64,000 nucleotides of DNA from Epiperipatus broadwayi (GCA_028023455.1 JAQFVV010006546.1:310001-374000), one strand, 5' to 3'. Shown: positions 52,982 through 64,000, numbered from the stretch's first letter. Made by a program: numbers and translations. The notes: generated by a model not told the origin, from the letters alone.

Positions 52982-53079
52982 GATTATTTATCTTTATGTG
53001 TGTGGTCATGTGTATCAATTGTATGAGATAGTGTGGATAGTTGAAGGGTGCTTAAAAATCTGAGTTCAAATCCCCTATA

Positions 53080-53640
53080 CTTTAAATTAATATTTAAAAT
53101 CCGTTTTCAAATTTTTAATATAGTTTTATAGTCTTGTATTTTTTTTATCTCTATAACTTTCTTTAGATTCAGGTACATTATTTATTTATTTTTAAAATAA
53201 ACTTTCTATAATAGGTTTCTTTTCTTTTTATAACAAATCAAAGTTCTGTAGTAAACCAGATAGGAAATCAAGTTTCTCTTTAATAGTGTTTGGTATGTTT
53301 TGATTTATAATATTCTAAATGGTTATAGAAAATGTTTCACTAGTAAAATCTATACCACTAATTTGTTTAAAATTTTTCAATCATAGTTTTTAAAAATATC
53401 ATACATTTTATCATAGTTACCTTTTCTAAAATCTTTTTACATTCTGTACTTTTTATTTCTTTTGTATATTAGATCTAGTAATATTTCTAGTAGCAATTGA
53501 TATTTATTACCTAATAATAATTTACATACTGCTTCATATGTATCATTGTGTAGAATTAAATCGAAAATCTTCTTTGGATTATTTTAATTTTTATTACTTT
53601 GTTTAACTTGAGAATTTGTATTTTAATTTAGTAAGCTGCA
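53080..53640. other. No gene identified
   Basis: AT-rich sequence without motifs. Confidence 0.4.
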
Positions 53641-53654
53641 TGTTGACTACGTCA

Positions 53655-53722
53655 TCGTTGTGGTGGTGGCGGCAGTGGTGCATAGCAGCAGCAGAGGCAG
53701 CATTATCATCATCATCATCATT
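53655..53722. repeat. Trinucleotide-rich tract (TGG/GCA/ATC)
   Basis: GTGGTGGTGGCGGCAGTGG followed by AGC and ATC repeats. It lies at the likely 3' end of minus-strand LINE-B, whose tail would read GAT repeats. Confidence 0.85.
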
Positions 53723-54539
53723 AATTCAATTACTTATTTAAGATTAATTACAGATTGCACATAAAAAAGTATACAGTACAACAGAATTATCAAAAAAAGA
53801 TAAAAAAAATAAAGAAAAAGATTACTAATAATATGGGTCAGTTATGTATATGTGAAAATTCATTAATGTTAAGATAAAAAGGATTTTCTTGTAATTACTG
53901 GTAAAAGAAAAATACAGAAAATTTTTAAAATACAACCGTTACAATTTTCAACAAAGAAATAATTATGTGATCGAATTTTTACACTGAGAAGAATTAAAAT
54001 GTTGTTTTGAAAGCATATTACAAGAAATACCATTTTTGGTATCATCTTTGTATAAAAATATTTATATCTCAAGCTCTTCTCTTTGCTAAAAACGATATAT
54101 TTCGACCACTAAAAATTAATTGCAATTTTTATTTATATCTCATTTTGAATGCAGATTCCATAATACTAATCCAGATTACAAAACAGAAAGAACTAAAAAG
54201 AGAGAAAAAAAATTGATGGAGTATTCAAACACATTACCATGTCTGTAAATTTTCCACTATCTTAAAAGCATTATTGATTATTTATTCTATGTGATGATGG
54301 AAAAATACATTACTGGAAAATATGATTCCAAAATCTCTAAGAATATGAGCAGAGTTTATTTTAAGATTATTAATATAATATCGAATTGTATTACTTCAAA
54401 TTTATTCTAATAAGATACAGAAAAGCATTTATCTATATCAGCTATTATTTCGTTTTTATCAGGCCATGTAGAAAAATCACTGTCATCATTTTGAAGCAAT
54501 ATGCAATCATGGAGAGAGAAGATGTATCTAAAAATGTAG

Positions 54540-54890
54540 ATTAGTTTTGAGATTATACATTAAAAAGTAAATGAGACAAAATACTATCTTGAGGCACTCC
54601 AAAATAATAAACTCTGGCTTTTAGGAAGGATTCCAGCCAATAAATTAGTTCATTTGTTATACCAAGATTAGGTAGTTTACTAAAAAGAACATTTTGATAA
54701 ACTTTATCAAATATTTTTGACATATCAAAATAGATAACATCTAATTTACCATACTCTTCAATTGCTTGAGCAATAAGGTCATAATGGGGATTATTTCTAT
54801 TGATTTAGTTCACACAAAATTATGTTGCCCAGATACTAATGATTTGCTGATTTCTCCATATAGATATCTACTTATGTAAACTAGAAGCTG
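54540..54890 (-). pseudogene. LINE-B reverse transcriptase, palm part
   Basis: Reading leftward: L-V-S-G-Q-H-N-F-V (region 2), then V-I-Y-F-D-M-S-K-I-F-D-K-V (first catalytic Asp), L-I-Y-W-L-E-S-F-L-K-A-R and F-G-V-P-Q-D-S-I-L-S (the Q-G-S box). Stops and shifts break it. Confidence 0.78.
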
Positions 54891-55014
54891 ATTGTAAGAT
54901 CAGCATAAAGAAATATCAAAATGGTTTATGCCAGAGAGCATTTAAATATTAAACACTTACTAATATAATTAAAAAATTCTATTACAAAGTGAGATCAAGT
55001 CCTCCAATAGTTGA

Positions 55015-55465
55015 CAAACCATGAATACTACTCTCTTATATCACAAAGATAGCCAAAAACGTAACAAAAATATGTTCCAAATCCCATTGAGTAAGCTTCT
55101 ATCCATCAACCTCAATAAACAGACTAATAATCAACTTGAAAGATAAACTCCATACAGAACAAACACCTCTCATAGTATACAAGATTTCACTTACTCAAGC
55201 AGGTTGCAATGAGGTCTACTATGGTGAATTATGTGCCAGCCTCACTACAAGGCTATCACAACACCAATATATTTACAAAAGGGCCAGAGATAACCCAGAA
55301 TATAAATCCATATTCCTCAACCACCAAACTGCAATGGGACATGCATTTGAACCGACAGTAACCAGCATCATGTGTATTGAAATAAATGATGCCATGGCCA
55401 ACAAATCCAACTTCATAAACAAAAATGAATTCTGTTTCTCCCTCTCAAAAAAGTGGGCTATCTAA
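55015..55465 (+). pseudogene. Third PLE lineage, GIY-YIG endonuclease fragment
   Basis: From 55136 the open frame gives L-I-V-Y-K-I-S, C-N-E-V-Y-Y-G-E, then T-R-L-S-Q-H, which are the GIY-YIG motifs. A preceding N-V-T-K-I-C-S-K segment (about 55050) is the usual link from the RT. The sequence is clearly different from PLE1 and PLE2. It lies inside LINE-B in the opposite orientation and lacks RT. Confidence 0.8.
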
Positions 55466-55647
55466 TTCTACTGTATACATTTGAATGAATTTAAATAAAC
55501 TTTACTATATTTATACCCACTCTCATACTCAACATTCAGTGTTATAAATATGAGACCCTAAATAAGTTTCAAAAGTATTAAACTTAACTAAAACATGTAA
55601 ATTCTAAGATTTTTCTTATCATAGTGTCCTAGCACTTGAAAGTCAAA

Positions 55648-55660
55648 TTACTTTATTGTA
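55648..55660. repeat. Left 13-base target duplication
   Basis: TTACTTTATTGTA; identical to 55981-55993. Confidence 0.85.
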
Positions 55661-55980
55661 CAAGGCAAAACTCTCCATACAGTAGTGCCACCCTGTGCCT
55701 ACCAGAGTAATCAATGGATGCCAGAAGGCTTGTGCATAAAATCCCTATCTAGTGTCTACTCATCCAATACCCCCAGACTAGTTTCTGGCTTGTGGCCTTC
55801 GTCAGTGAGGAGCCTTGGATCTGAAAGCACTGCACCTAGATCTTAGGATATAATGCAACCCTCCAGCAACCATTGATTACTCTGGTTGTCACAAGGTGGC
55901 ACTACTGTATGGTGAGTTTTGCCTTGTTTAATATCAATTATGTGCTACTATGAGATAGTGATCATGTGATGTTTAGTGAT
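55661..55980 (-). mobile_element. Ribozyme-bearing 320-bp insertion (retrozyme-like)
   Basis: It lies between 13-base direct repeats, so it inserted with target duplication of retrotransposon length. Inside, arms of about 58 bases (about 55661-55718 and 55873-55932) are near-perfect inverted repeats from CAAGGCAAAACTC to CAGAGTAATCAATGG. The region between holds a hammerhead core on the minus strand. There is no coding capacity. Confidence 0.75.
55770..55811 (-). ncRNA. Hammerhead ribozyme in the 320-bp insertion
   Basis: Minus strand: UCCUCA, CUGACGA, stem II GGC/GCC with flanking A and A, GAAAC, UA, GUC, UGGGGG. UCCUCA and UGGGGG pair over six positions (two G-U) as stem I. A15-U16 and C-G form the two-pair stem III. 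GUC is the commonest cleavage triplet. All core positions fit CUGANGA/GAAA. The stem II is short and its first pair is an A-A mismatch. Confidence 0.65.
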
Positions 55981-55993
55981 TTACTTTATTGTA
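55981..55993. repeat. Right 13-base target duplication
   Basis: TTACTTTATTGTA; identical to 55648-55660. It belongs to the LINE-B coding sequence. Confidence 0.85.
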
Positions 55994-56200
55994 GATGCAT
56001 TTTTTAAATATCCTTGCAATAGTATCCAAGAGTGAAATGGGTTGATAATTATTGATCTTATATTTATCTCTACTTTTCAAGAGAGCAATTTTTAGAGGTG
56101 GGAAAAGTAAAGCTTGCTATAGAAGAATTGAAAATGTGACAAACACCTTTATAAATAAAAATGGGAAAGTTATCTAGACCCAGATTGGAATTAATTTGAT
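55994..56200 (-). pseudogene. LINE-B reverse transcriptase, fingers part
   Basis: Reading leftward: L-G-L-D-N-F-P-I-F-I-Y-K-G-V, then K-I-N-N-Y-Q-P-I-S-L-L-D-T-I-A-R-I-F (region 1, normally Y-R-P-I-S-L-L). It ends at the insertion, and the logical continuation is near 54890. Confidence 0.75.
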
Positions 56201-57227
56201 TAATGGATACCACAACACTACATTCTGTAAATTTATTGACATCAATATTTTTTTCAACATTCTAACTGATAAAAGTATGGTCATTATAATGTTGTGGTTG
56301 TATAAAAAGTTGAAAAATATTGAGAAAAATCATCAGTTGTTAATACATTTTTTAACATATATGTATAACCAAGCTTAGATTACAAAATGTATGTATGATC
56401 TTTTACCTTTGTTCAACCTTTAAAAAGTGAAAGAACATAAAATTGTATGCTACTCACAAAACAAGTTTTACTTCACATTTATTTGATACTAAAAAAGAAA
56501 ATTGATTTATATTTTGGGAAAAAAAATATGAATATTATATACACATATCTCAGACATGATAATATTATTGATTTGTCAGGAAGGATGACAATACTTTAGA
56601 TTTTATAAATAATGAATATGATATTAATCTATCACCCATCATACATAATGTCAACAAGTGTTATTTCTCTTTGGAGTCTTCCCATCATGCTCATGTTACG
56701 ATTAGAAGTGTTTAATATATTTTACTGTTATATTAATAAAATGATTTTTTTGAATTTAAATTGGATGAAACTAGAAATTTTTTCTAGATCTCAGGCAAAT
56801 TTAGGATTTTTCATTCAAGCATTCAGTTTATATCCAGTCTAGTTAGTACTAATCAGTAATTAGACATCTAGATATTATTAGTTAGGTCTATTTTGGATCT
56901 TTTAACCTTCTAGATATTAGCTAAAAGATAAAGTATGATGAACCATGATTTAATTTTTTCTTTAATCAAGTTAATATTGATTTTTATTCTTAGATTAAAC
57001 AAATTATACAATAAAAAAAAAAAAAGAACAAATACAGTATTTTTGATCCCTAGTTTATAAAAAGTTTGTAAGTTTTATGAATGAGATTACAATAAAAAAA
57101 AAATCTGATCTGTATGTCTTGTCTAAATGCTTATTAATAGACATTGATTGATAGAAATATAATGATCTTATTTCATTAAAATATTAAATTAATTTATCAC
57201 CAGTAAGCCACCTATCAAAATATCAGT
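56201..57227. other. No gene identified
   Basis: AT-rich sequence without motifs. Confidence 0.4.
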
Positions 57228-57238
57228 TAGCATGTTTT

Positions 57239-57361
57239 GTCAAGCGTTGTTAGCTGAGAGGTCAGCGCAGCCGCCTTGCAAGAAAGCAGTTGTTTGCAGA
57301 CAGTTGTTGTGGGTTCGCCTCCCGGCCAATGCTATGACATATGGAAAAAAAAAACATTAGA
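57239..57361 (+). mobile_element. tRNA-type SINE, copy 2
   Basis: Flanked by TAGCATGTTTT (57228-57238) and TAGCACGTTTT (57362-57372). It starts GTCAAGCGTTG, has the A box in TTAGCTGAGAGGTCAGCG and the B box in GTGGGTTCGCCTCCCGGC, and ends ATGCTATGACATATGG before an A run. It is the same family as 51405-51529, with a single B box. Confidence 0.87.
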
Positions 57362-57889
57362 TAGCACGTTTTACTGTCAAAAGATTCAGTAAAATGAAAT
57401 GGTTTATAAATGTTATATATATAATTATTAGTGGGTGTAATGTTTTAGCTATAAAATGATATAGTTGGAGCCTATAATTCCACACATTTGTGCCAAATTG
57501 AGATTGTTTTTTTATTTATTTTTCCAGCTAATAGTATTTTTTTCTTTTTAAGTATGCTATTGTATTCTGAATTACATAATGCAGGACAATTTTTTAAAAA
57601 CATTTCCGAAAATATATTATTCTTTAAAGAAATGCACCTTTTTTCAATATAAGCAAAGGGATTCTTACATCCATATTACTAATCATTAATGGGTAACAAA
57701 CCATGAAATCAATTCACATTCATAATTACCTGCTGCAAAATCTTTTATAATATTGTATATGCTTATGCAAACACACATTTTTGCTAATTTTCTGAACTTC
57801 TTTAATTCAAAAATTTTCCTATCTGGTATCTGCCCCTCCAAAAAATTTATCAAAAAAATAAACTCGCTATGCATAAAACTATTCTGGGG

Positions 57890-58799
57890 ACGAAAGGTTG
57901 CTGCCATCAGCTTCTGAAAACTTCAAATGCCTAGAAGGTTCAATGGCCTTTCATTACATTGTATCAAAACCAAGATATTCCAGAGAGACTATAACCTACT
58001 ATTCTGGCTTTAAAACAAATATTCAAGTATATCATATCAAGAAACTGTCACACCAACTGATAGACCACCACCCACTAATAAAATTTGGTGGAATTTGTTA
58101 TTTGATAATATTCGGAAAGTTATTGAACTGAATGAAAATCCAATTATATCCAAAATTAAATACTGGAATGCATATAAAATAATACATGGGGAAAATAACA
58201 TAAACAAAGGGGCTCTCGGGATCACCAATCAGCAACTGATTTCAAGATCAAAATTTTGGTTCATTGAGGCAAAATTTCAAGATTTCTTAATTAAAATCAA
58301 CCTGGACTCCCTCCCTATAAACTCATTTTTGGCATACAGGAGAAATTTCAAGAAGATCAATCCTGTGTGCCAGGTATGTGTGAGAGAGAGGAGGAATCAA
58401 TTGATCATATTTTTCTTAAATGTCCCATTATGTCCAATTATAGATCGATATCTCATAAATGGTACAGCAATACAAGTGCAAACTACAAATCAATTAAAGA
58501 TTATATAGGTCAGGGTCTATTTATGGACATAAGACTGGAAATTTTCGTGAATTATGCCCTGTGGTGTGTCAGATGTAAAGTCACAATTGAAGGAATGAGA
58601 GACCCACATGGGACTAAATTTAAGAATGCCATGGAGAAAATCATGAAAAAGGACCAACTAATTGCTCCAAGCTATATCACAAGAACAACATGGGAGAAGG
58701 TTGGATCTACTTTACTTCAAATAGATATGTAATTGATATCATTTTTGTATTTGTAACATTCAATATAGCTACAGAATAAAATTTTTCTTAAAAAAAAAA
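57890..58799 (+). mobile_element. LINE-C, 3' end with poly(A)
   Basis: 5'-truncated LINE whose last ORF2 part is described separately. AATAAA near 58777 is followed by a short A run at 58791-58799, as in poly(A)-tailed LINEs. Confidence 0.75.
58095..58732 (+). pseudogene. LINE-C ORF2 C-terminus with C2HC motif
   Basis: One frame (58095 onward) gives S-K-I-K-Y-W-N-A-Y and S-L-P-I-N-S-F-L-A-Y-R-R-N-F. After a frameshift near 58370 the other runs to 58732 with E-E-E-S-I-D-H-I-F-L-K-C-P, the usual C-x2-C...H...C region that ends LINE ORF2 proteins. The N-terminal RT is absent. Confidence 0.75.
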
Positions 58800-61260
58800 T
58801 TGCAATCATCATTAATAACAATTTTGGATATTCTTTGGCCAAATAGGTTTTGTTTGTTTTAATATTTTTTTACCCTTTGTATTTAATGTTGTATAATATT
58901 TATCTAGTTATTTTCATTATTAAATGCTATCAGATGAAATCTGTCATTTATAACAATGTTTTTCCGCCCGTCATTAAATTTACAATGATAGTTGCTTTCT
59001 TCCATACAGTGTAGATTGGTTGCTGTTGTTAGTATTGTGATAAAACTTACATCATCACCATTCCATATTGGGCCCGCCTAATATGGATATTAGTAATAAA
59101 ACTTAGGAAAAGTTTAACAAATAGATAAAAAAAAGAAAAAGAAAATGCAATTAAAAAAAGAGGCCTTACTTTATGAAAGCATTTTGAGAAGAAACAAAGT
59201 AACACTCAGTTTAAAGATACAATCGTTTATATTTTTCCAAATCCCATATATTTGTTTTATGTTCACCATTCTGATTTATTTAAACATATCTTCTAATAAG
59301 TAATCAAAAAAGTGACCAGGGAGTGACAAAATACCTTCAACAAAGATCAAATACTATTGTTTGTCAATAATATTTAACTGCTTTGTTATTTTAAATTGCT
59401 CTCAAAAAAGAACATAATATATATACAATTACTATTTACCAATATACAAATAGATTGTTTTCTACCAGAAACAGATTATATTATCTAAGCAATAAAAATA
59501 GTATCAACAAGTGATAACATTTAAACACCAATAGCGATATTTTGCCATTGCTTGGCATTCTCTTAACATAATTTATTCTAAACATCTTAATTTCCAAAGA
59601 CATTATGAACCTCAATAAACAACACATTTATTTTAATTACAAATATAACAAGAATACAAATATATATATTTTTTGACTGTTAACACAGTATTGAAATGAA
59701 TCATTTATTAAGATTAGATGTACAGTATAATTGTGTAAAAAATTTAAAAAGCCAGATTAAACATTACATAATTTGAAAACCTATTTTTAATCCTCAACTA
59801 ATAAGTATAATTTTTGACAATCTCAGCGTTTGAGGCTTGACTTTGAAGCATTATTTTTTGCTTTTTTTTATATTACATATGAATTTCAGAAATATATATA
59901 TATATAAATTGATAAAATTTCCCTACCCGAATTGTAATTAAATTCTAAGCGTTCGAAACGCTAAAATAAGAAAAGCTTCATGACATTATAACCAAGATAT
60001 CGAAAGCGCTTTGTTCAATTTAAGATACATCTATATTGAAGCTTTTCTGATTTTAATGTTCCCTAGAAATATATATATACACAGCAATTTTAAAGTGACT
60101 GAATTTCGAAAGAAAGCAATTCCACCAAAAACGTTTCCAAAAAACCTAGTCTGGAAATTGTTTTCTAAATAAATAAATATTCTCCAAGTTTTGTTTTAAT
60201 TTTAATTTTTGTTCTAGTAGATAATTTAATGTCTTCTTATTAATAATAATATTAATACTAAAAAAGCTAATGAGTTACATGAATTAATATTACTATTCCA
60301 ATGCGAATATCATTATAGTGCCTCAATTTTTTATTATTGAAAAATAATAAATTGTTTGTTTTAATGTCCTGAAGATGTCGCCATATCTTAAAACAAAATG
60401 AGCGTTCGACCTATTTTAAAAAAAGTTTCTCTAATTTTATTAATTTAATAACTGACGGTAAAAGCAATTTTTAATAACTTGTTTCTAAGATAATAATTTA
60501 ATTTAAGCAAAAGTTTCATTAATATAGTAATAAAATATTTTTAGCATTTAATTTTACAATTTTGTCTACGCAATTGCACATATATGTTGTTAGAATGTGC
60601 GTTTGGAGATTGATACCTCCCGATTTTTGAACGTGATTTTTATTTTATTTTTTTAACAAATAAATACAAGGTTTTTAAATCAAAAATTTAATTCTATTTT
60701 CACGCGCACACATTTATAAAAGTGATGTAACAACTAGTTCGAGACGGTCATCAATTGTAAATTCTGGAGTAACTAATTCTTGGCTCACCTCTGTGAGTCT
60801 TGCATTGGCATTTTAGATACTAAAAAAAGCGAACAATGATTTATAAACTTCAAAATCGATTAAAATTCCTCAACAAAATGTAAAAATGTTTTAAATATTC
60901 GAGTAAGTAAAAAAACTAGTGATTTTTTTTTTTAATAAACCGAAAGAGGATCTGAAAAGTAGATTAAAAAGATAAGATTAATTTCTAGAGTTTTTGTTGT
61001 TGTTGTGACATTTAGCATTTATGAAAGTCTAATTATAATAAAACTATAGTTATGTAAAATCTAATAAACTTAATTAAGGATATTTGAAAGTTTTGGAATA
61101 GTTTTAATAATGACTATTTAAAAAACCGTATCTTTAAAAAAAAAGATTTAAATTAACTTCCGGATAAAGTGGGAATCAAATAACGTTATCATTGATTAAA
61201 AATAATATCAATAGTCAGAACAAACTTACCACAGTATTAACGTGTATGTGTGTGTGTATC
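58800..61260. other. No gene identified; one small foldback
   Basis: AT-rich sequence. A 19-base inverted repeat (59962-59980 and 60037-60055, around AGAAAAGCTTCA) lies next to the near-palindrome AGCGTTCGAAACGCT (59947-59961). CCTGAAGATGTCGCC at 60369 recalls hammerhead 5' halves but no 3' half fits. Confidence 0.4.
59962..60055. repeat. Small foldback, 19-base arms
   Basis: Arms match at 18 of 19 positions around a 56-base loop, flanked on both sides by ATATAT runs. Confidence 0.7.
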
Positions 61261-61319
61261 ATATAAAGAAATTGCACACATTCCGTCATTCCTCTATAGA
61301 GAATCCTCGTGGTAGTCAA

Positions 61320-61376
61320 ATGCTGGGAAATAATGATATTCCTTTACCTAACAATAATTCGATTAATAGGTGCTTG
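61320..61376 (+). CDS. Candidate coding exon ending at a GTAAGT donor
   Basis: The ATG at 61320 opens 19 codons (M-L-G-N-N-D-I-P-L-P...N-R-C-L) ending exactly before GTAAGT at 61377. The frame is also open upstream for at least 20 codons (S-S-I-E-N-P-R-G-S-Q just before the ATG), and base composition is less AT-rich than around it. It may be a first exon or an internal exon. I do not recognise the protein. The ending R-C-L would suit a receptor zinc finger start (C-x-V-C-G-D) if the next exon began with V-C-G-D, but that exon is not seen, so this is speculation. Confidence 0.33.
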
Positions 61377-61689
61377 GTAAGTTTCCTGAAATACATGCAT
61401 ATTGCTTAAAACTTGAAAAAAATATCCACGTTTTGTTTAGGTTCATGACAAATATGATAAACTGTATGCTAAAATGTATATAAAAATAAAAGCTAAAAAT
61501 TTTAAAACTATCTCAAATAATTGATCAAATCATGACACAATAATTTCAGTTTATAAATTATTGATAAAAGTTCTGTTGAACATGAATAATTCTTCAAATA
61601 ACAATAATATTAGAAAAAAATTTATATTAAAAAAGAAGAAAAAAGTCATTAAGTTAATAGAATAGAAGTATAGTATCAGAAATATTTTA

Positions 61690-61915
61690 AAGTAAAAATG
61701 TTAGTCAATGTTCCAAATAAAAAGCATAGATATTAAGATTAAAAGATATGTTATTAAAATATTATTTCAATAAAAAATGGATAAAGATGGCATAATAAAA
61801 AAAAACAAATTAAAATATTTAATGCTTCAAACAAAAAGCATAGACTTTAGGATTATTAGATATGTATTTCAAATATAATTTCATTGAAAAATCAAAAATA
61901 GAAAAAGTTACTAAG
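61690..61915 (+). repeat. Imperfect tandem duplication, period about 115
   Basis: CAAATAAAAAGCATAGA and CAAACAAAAAGCATAGA start two related segments that continue through AGATATGT and a TTTCA-T-AAAAA stretch. Confidence 0.65.
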
Positions 61916-61948
61916 TAATAAAAAAATGCCAGTGTGAACATTAGTATA

Positions 61949-61993
61949 GTCGTAATAAGGTTGAATATTAATCATAACTCCACTTATTACGAC
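61949..61993. repeat. 11-base perfect hairpin
   Basis: GTCGTAATAAG (61949-61959) and CTTATTACGAC (61983-61993) around a 23-base loop. Function unknown. Confidence 0.6.
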
Positions 61994-64000
61994 TTCATGG
62001 GGTTCTGTATAAGCATCTTGTGATGTATATTGTAATAGTCAGCTAAGATTATATAAATGTCATCTGATATCAAAACATTTCCCCTCATGTGCGCACACAG
62101 TATATTTACTGATATGATTATTGTATTCTCCTGCTAATTTACCTAAATTAAATATTATATAACAATGTAAGGGTACTATTACAAACTCCCCTTTTTTGTT
62201 TAAATAAGACTTTTACACTTTTTTTTATTCTTGTGTATATATTTGAAAGAAGTCATTTTATTTTATTTTTAAAAGATAAAAAACAACAAAACTTTTGTCT
62301 CTCCTTTTATAATTCAAAGAATTTACAAATATAGTTTTAAAAATAATATATAGTTAACTACGAAAGATTGTATATATTCAGAGATCATCTAAAAATAAAC
62401 CCCCTTTTAAAGAATTCTTAGCACTTCTGTATATATGCAAAATCACGATAGAACATTTCTTAGCAAGGGTTCTTTCCACAGTTTGTGAGATTTTATAATT
62501 TGGACCGGTGTTTTTCTTGATAAAATGTACATGGATTTAATTTATTTTTCCTATTATTATTTTTTCTTTCCCAGTCAAAGATAAAACATCACATATAAGC
62601 TTCATTAACAGGAGGGAATTTTCCTCCTCTGTCTTATAGATTTGTTTGATGCATGTTGGCGCCTAAATACATACTGGTTCATCATCATATTTTCTCAGTT
62701 GCTTTATGAGTTAGAACTTCCTTAAAATAGAATTTCAAGTTAACAAATATTGGATCCAAAGTAGACTTCAGGTAGTTAGTAGCTTTCTTACTTAGCCACT
62801 AAATCATAAAATTGATTCAAGATATTAATAAAATAGAGAGCTAAGACTTTAAAGAGGTTTTAAAGAAAAACACACATAACCTTAGATATCTTAATTACAA
62901 AAAAAATATTTTAATTATCCAATTAATTGAATTCTGAACTTGGAATGAGCTATATTCTGTCTTTCTAATTACAATTTTTTTCTTACTCCACTGTCTCCAA
63001 ACCCCAAAAATGTAACCTTAAAATTAAAATAAAATTATATATATATTCATCTCCCTTAATTATGTCGTTTTTGAAATAAATATACTTATCAACAAATTCT
63101 ATCATACATTCGTTTAAGTACAATTTTTTTCTAATGCTAAATCTTATTTTCTGTTAACAAAAATTAGCTATTTTATATTAGTCCATATTATAAAATTATT
63201 ATTTAGATTTCGTTACCCCTTAATTAAAATTACCAATTTGGTTTTCAAGCATACTGGGGCATGAAATTCTCTTAGAGATTCTTTAAAAACGTATAATACA
63301 AGTAGACCTTAAATCTGATCTCTGGGTAGCTTTCCTGAAATAACTGTATTATTAGTAATTTGATTAAAATGAAATAGGAAGAATTTTCTACTTAGAGTAT
63401 ATAACATAATGAATGTGACTTTTTAAAGGCAAGCTCAATGATTAATAAGAAGTCCTAAGAAAGGGATTAAAATTGCAAGCCATTCCCTAATTATATCCTT
63501 TCCGATATTTTTGATATATTGAAAATATATCGATCTAAAAAAACCTATTATAATACTATTAAACCAATGACAGGCATTCTATTATATAATAATTTTGTGA
63601 TAGTGTATTTTGATTATCTTTTGAAGTTTGTTGCAAGAATATTTTATTAATGACTATCCATCTTATCTATTCATTTAGATTTGATTAGAGATATTTAGCT
63701 TATTAAAGTTATAACAGCCTTTTGAAAATTTAAAGGATGCTAAGAATAAAAATCGATTTGAGATCTAAAAACGCTTTGGTATATGTTAAATATGTTAGCT
63801 TCAAAACTTTTGGACTTTTTAAAAATATAAAAACCATGAATTCATAAGCTAATTTTAAAACTGATTTTGTTGTTCCAATTTATAAAAATAAAGGGCGATA
63901 GAAACGGTAGCAGTATATATACATGCATCATTGCTATTCACTAAAGCAAATGTTTTATCAAAATTTTATTGAATAGGTTGTTCCTATCAGTAGATGAATA
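61994..64000. other. No gene identified
   Basis: AT-rich sequence without a supported frame, RNA gene or recognisable repeat. Confidence 0.4.

Larger units (their letters stand above)
52754..53079. mobile_element. Ribozyme-bearing foldback element, copy 2
   Basis: Two inverted arms of about 150 bases (52754-52905 and 52926-53079) are separated only by a short TA run. Both outer ends carry the TATAGGGGATTTGAA terminus. The arms match those of copy 1 at 11.8-12.2 kb. The right arm keeps a full hammerhead-like core; the left arm has a decayed one. The segment GAGTTCAAATCCCC near each outer end resembles a tRNA B box, preceded by GTGTGGATAGTTGAAGGG. Confidence 0.87.
53723..56200 (-). mobile_element. 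LINE-B, APE-type LINE RT region, split by insertions
   Basis: RT motifs are found in two blocks on the minus strand, 56200-55994 and about 54890-54540, which join well in sequence logic. The 1.1 kb between them holds a plus-strand PLE fragment and a 320-bp ribozyme-bearing insertion. No endonuclease domain is seen upstream. Confidence 0.7.

Noticed and set aside
60369-60415. Hammerhead-like CCTGAAGATGTCGCC
   Set aside because: No GAAA/UH half with pairing stems could be found downstream.

Overview
This is an AT-rich animal nuclear window with one clearly recognisable host exon in a sea of transposable elements. The host exon (4724-4965, + strand) is the last coding exon of an NR2E-type nuclear receptor (the TLX/PNR/fax-1/dsf group). 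Its 3' splice site, helix 10-12 signature and AF-2 ending are intact, and the rest of the gene would lie upstream of position 1. Penelope-like elements, SPIN-type hAT DNA, APE-type LINEs and a Gag-only LTR element point to an invertebrate metazoan. I cannot name the species.

Layout. 1-2.2 kb: GATA microsatellite and featureless DNA. 2.2-4.6 kb: decayed Penelope-like element PLE1 with an inverted-repeat tail, in the last intron of the receptor gene. 8.0-10.7 kb: two head-to-head copies of a second family, PLE2, one with an open 483-codon RT/GIY-YIG frame. 11.8-12.2 kb: foldback element. 14.05-22.40 kb: LTR retrotransposon with 2.7-kb LTRs, a 4-bp target duplication, a polypurine tract and a gag, but no pol. 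22.9-24.4 kb: inverted-repeat complex. 24.5-24.8 kb: PLE fragment. 29.4-47.9 kb: head-to-tail series of decayed LINEs (CCHC ORF1, APE endonuclease, RT) separated by TAA/TAG microsatellites. 48-51.3 kb: minus-strand LINE-A, interrupted by a SPIN element. 51.4 kb and 57.3 kb: two copies of a tRNA-type SINE with target duplications. 52.75-53.08 kb: second foldback copy. 53.7-56.2 kb: minus-strand LINE-B split by a PLE fragment and a 320-bp insertion. 57.9-58.8 kb: 3' end of another LINE. 58.8-64 kb: mostly featureless, with one candidate exon at 61.3 kb.

The most interesting layer is RNA-level. At least four unrelated repeat families carry hammerhead-ribozyme-like cores (CUGANGA, stem II, GAAA, a very short stem III, and a stem I that closes across a UH cleavage site). 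They are the tails of PLE1 and PLE2, both foldback copies, and the 320-bp insertion with a 13-bp target duplication. Hammerheads are known in Penelope-like elements and in animal retrozymes. The window therefore looks like an autonomous PLE population together with small ribozyme-bearing passengers it could have mobilised. The foldback family also carries a tRNA B-box-like segment. The ribozyme calls come from pairing done by eye; none has been folded computationally or tested.
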